Source of the DNA: Platerodrilus igneus
Taxonomy: Eukaryota > Arthropoda > Insecta > Coleoptera > Lycidae
Direction: 5' to 3'
DNA: 64,000 bases
Assembly (NCBI GenBank): GCA_036346225.1
Contig: JARFIW010000170.1
Coordinates: 5,890,501 to 5,954,500, forward strand
In this document: positions 63,791-64,000 of the stretch, in pieces
Numbering within the stretch: position 1 is the first letter of the stretch
Layout: each line of letters starts with the position of its first letter
Program-made: the position numbers and the translations under genes
Notes under the pieces: model-generated
Database searches by the model: none
Told to the model about the DNA's origin: nothing
Seen by the model: only the letters and a program-made list of their open reading frames with translations

Positions 63791-64000
63791 CTAAATAATG
63801 ATGAAAATGAATTGCTTTAACAGTTTTATGGAAAAAAATGTCATGCGTTGCACATTGCATATTCTATTTGCAGGACGTTAAAGTTATTTTTTCCCTAAAT
63901 TTTTAGTTAAACAAACAAAACGCATGAGTTTGATGCAGATTTTTTCTGGGATACTCAAATCTTTAGGAATTTTTAATTGAAGCGAGCAAAGCAAATTTTT
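63791..64000 (-). repeat. Inverted repeat, right arm (runs to window edge)
   Basis: Inverted copy of 59890-60104, including TTTAGTTAAACAAACAAAAC and AGCGAGCAAAGCAAA. It continues past the end of the window, so the full arm length is unknown. Confidence 0.85.

Overview
The window is AT-rich eukaryotic DNA made almost entirely of transposable elements. Errantivirus-like and BEL/Pao retroelements, Penelope-like, piggyBac, Harbinger and Ginger-like DNA elements, and insect-type splice sites point to an arthropod, most likely an insect with a large repeat-rich genome. The sequence alone does not give the species. I found no host housekeeping gene and no RNA gene.

Layout, left half. 1-4842: 3' half of an errantivirus-like element (integrase, broken env, 3' LTR), with a LINE tail inserted in env between 12-bp target duplications. 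4843-13331: a piggyBac element whose transposase is split by a Penelope-like element (PLE, 13-bp target duplication, 0.6-kb terminal inverted repeats); a CR1/Jockey-type LINE sits inside the PLE, giving three nested layers. 13468-13956: Ginger/KRBA2-like integrase tail. 13957-15911: small fragments. 15912-20501: decayed Gypsy element with both LTRs, minus strand, abutting a Harbinger transposase relic (20503-21679). 22253-32920: minus-strand Ty3/Gypsy element lacking its 5' end but carrying pol and two tandem env-like genes, each with a good splice acceptor just before its ATG. 32930-34010: broken DDE_3-type transposase.

Layout, right half. 35016-37860: a Harbinger element with an open six-exon Myb/SANT-like gene facing a HARBI1-type transposase that carries a stop and a frameshift. 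38-40 kb: LINE relic and a 68-bp hairpin. 40488-47012: complete BEL/Pao insertion with 469-bp LTRs (3 differences) and a GTAAC target duplication, yet with an altered reverse transcriptase active site. 48.6-49.6 kb: tandem dyad array and a 319-bp duplication. 50.3 kb: unrecognised ORF. 51.4 kb: GC-rich hAT-like island. 54.3-64 kb: mosaic array of shuffled repeats carrying a DnaQ-like ORF and a recurrent coding-like segment.

Functionally this is a graveyard with some layers still readable. The most interesting parts are the double-env retroelement with its bracketing splice signals, a ~100-bp module shared by a LINE tail and the PLE, the intact Harbinger partner gene, and the mosaic array at the right edge.
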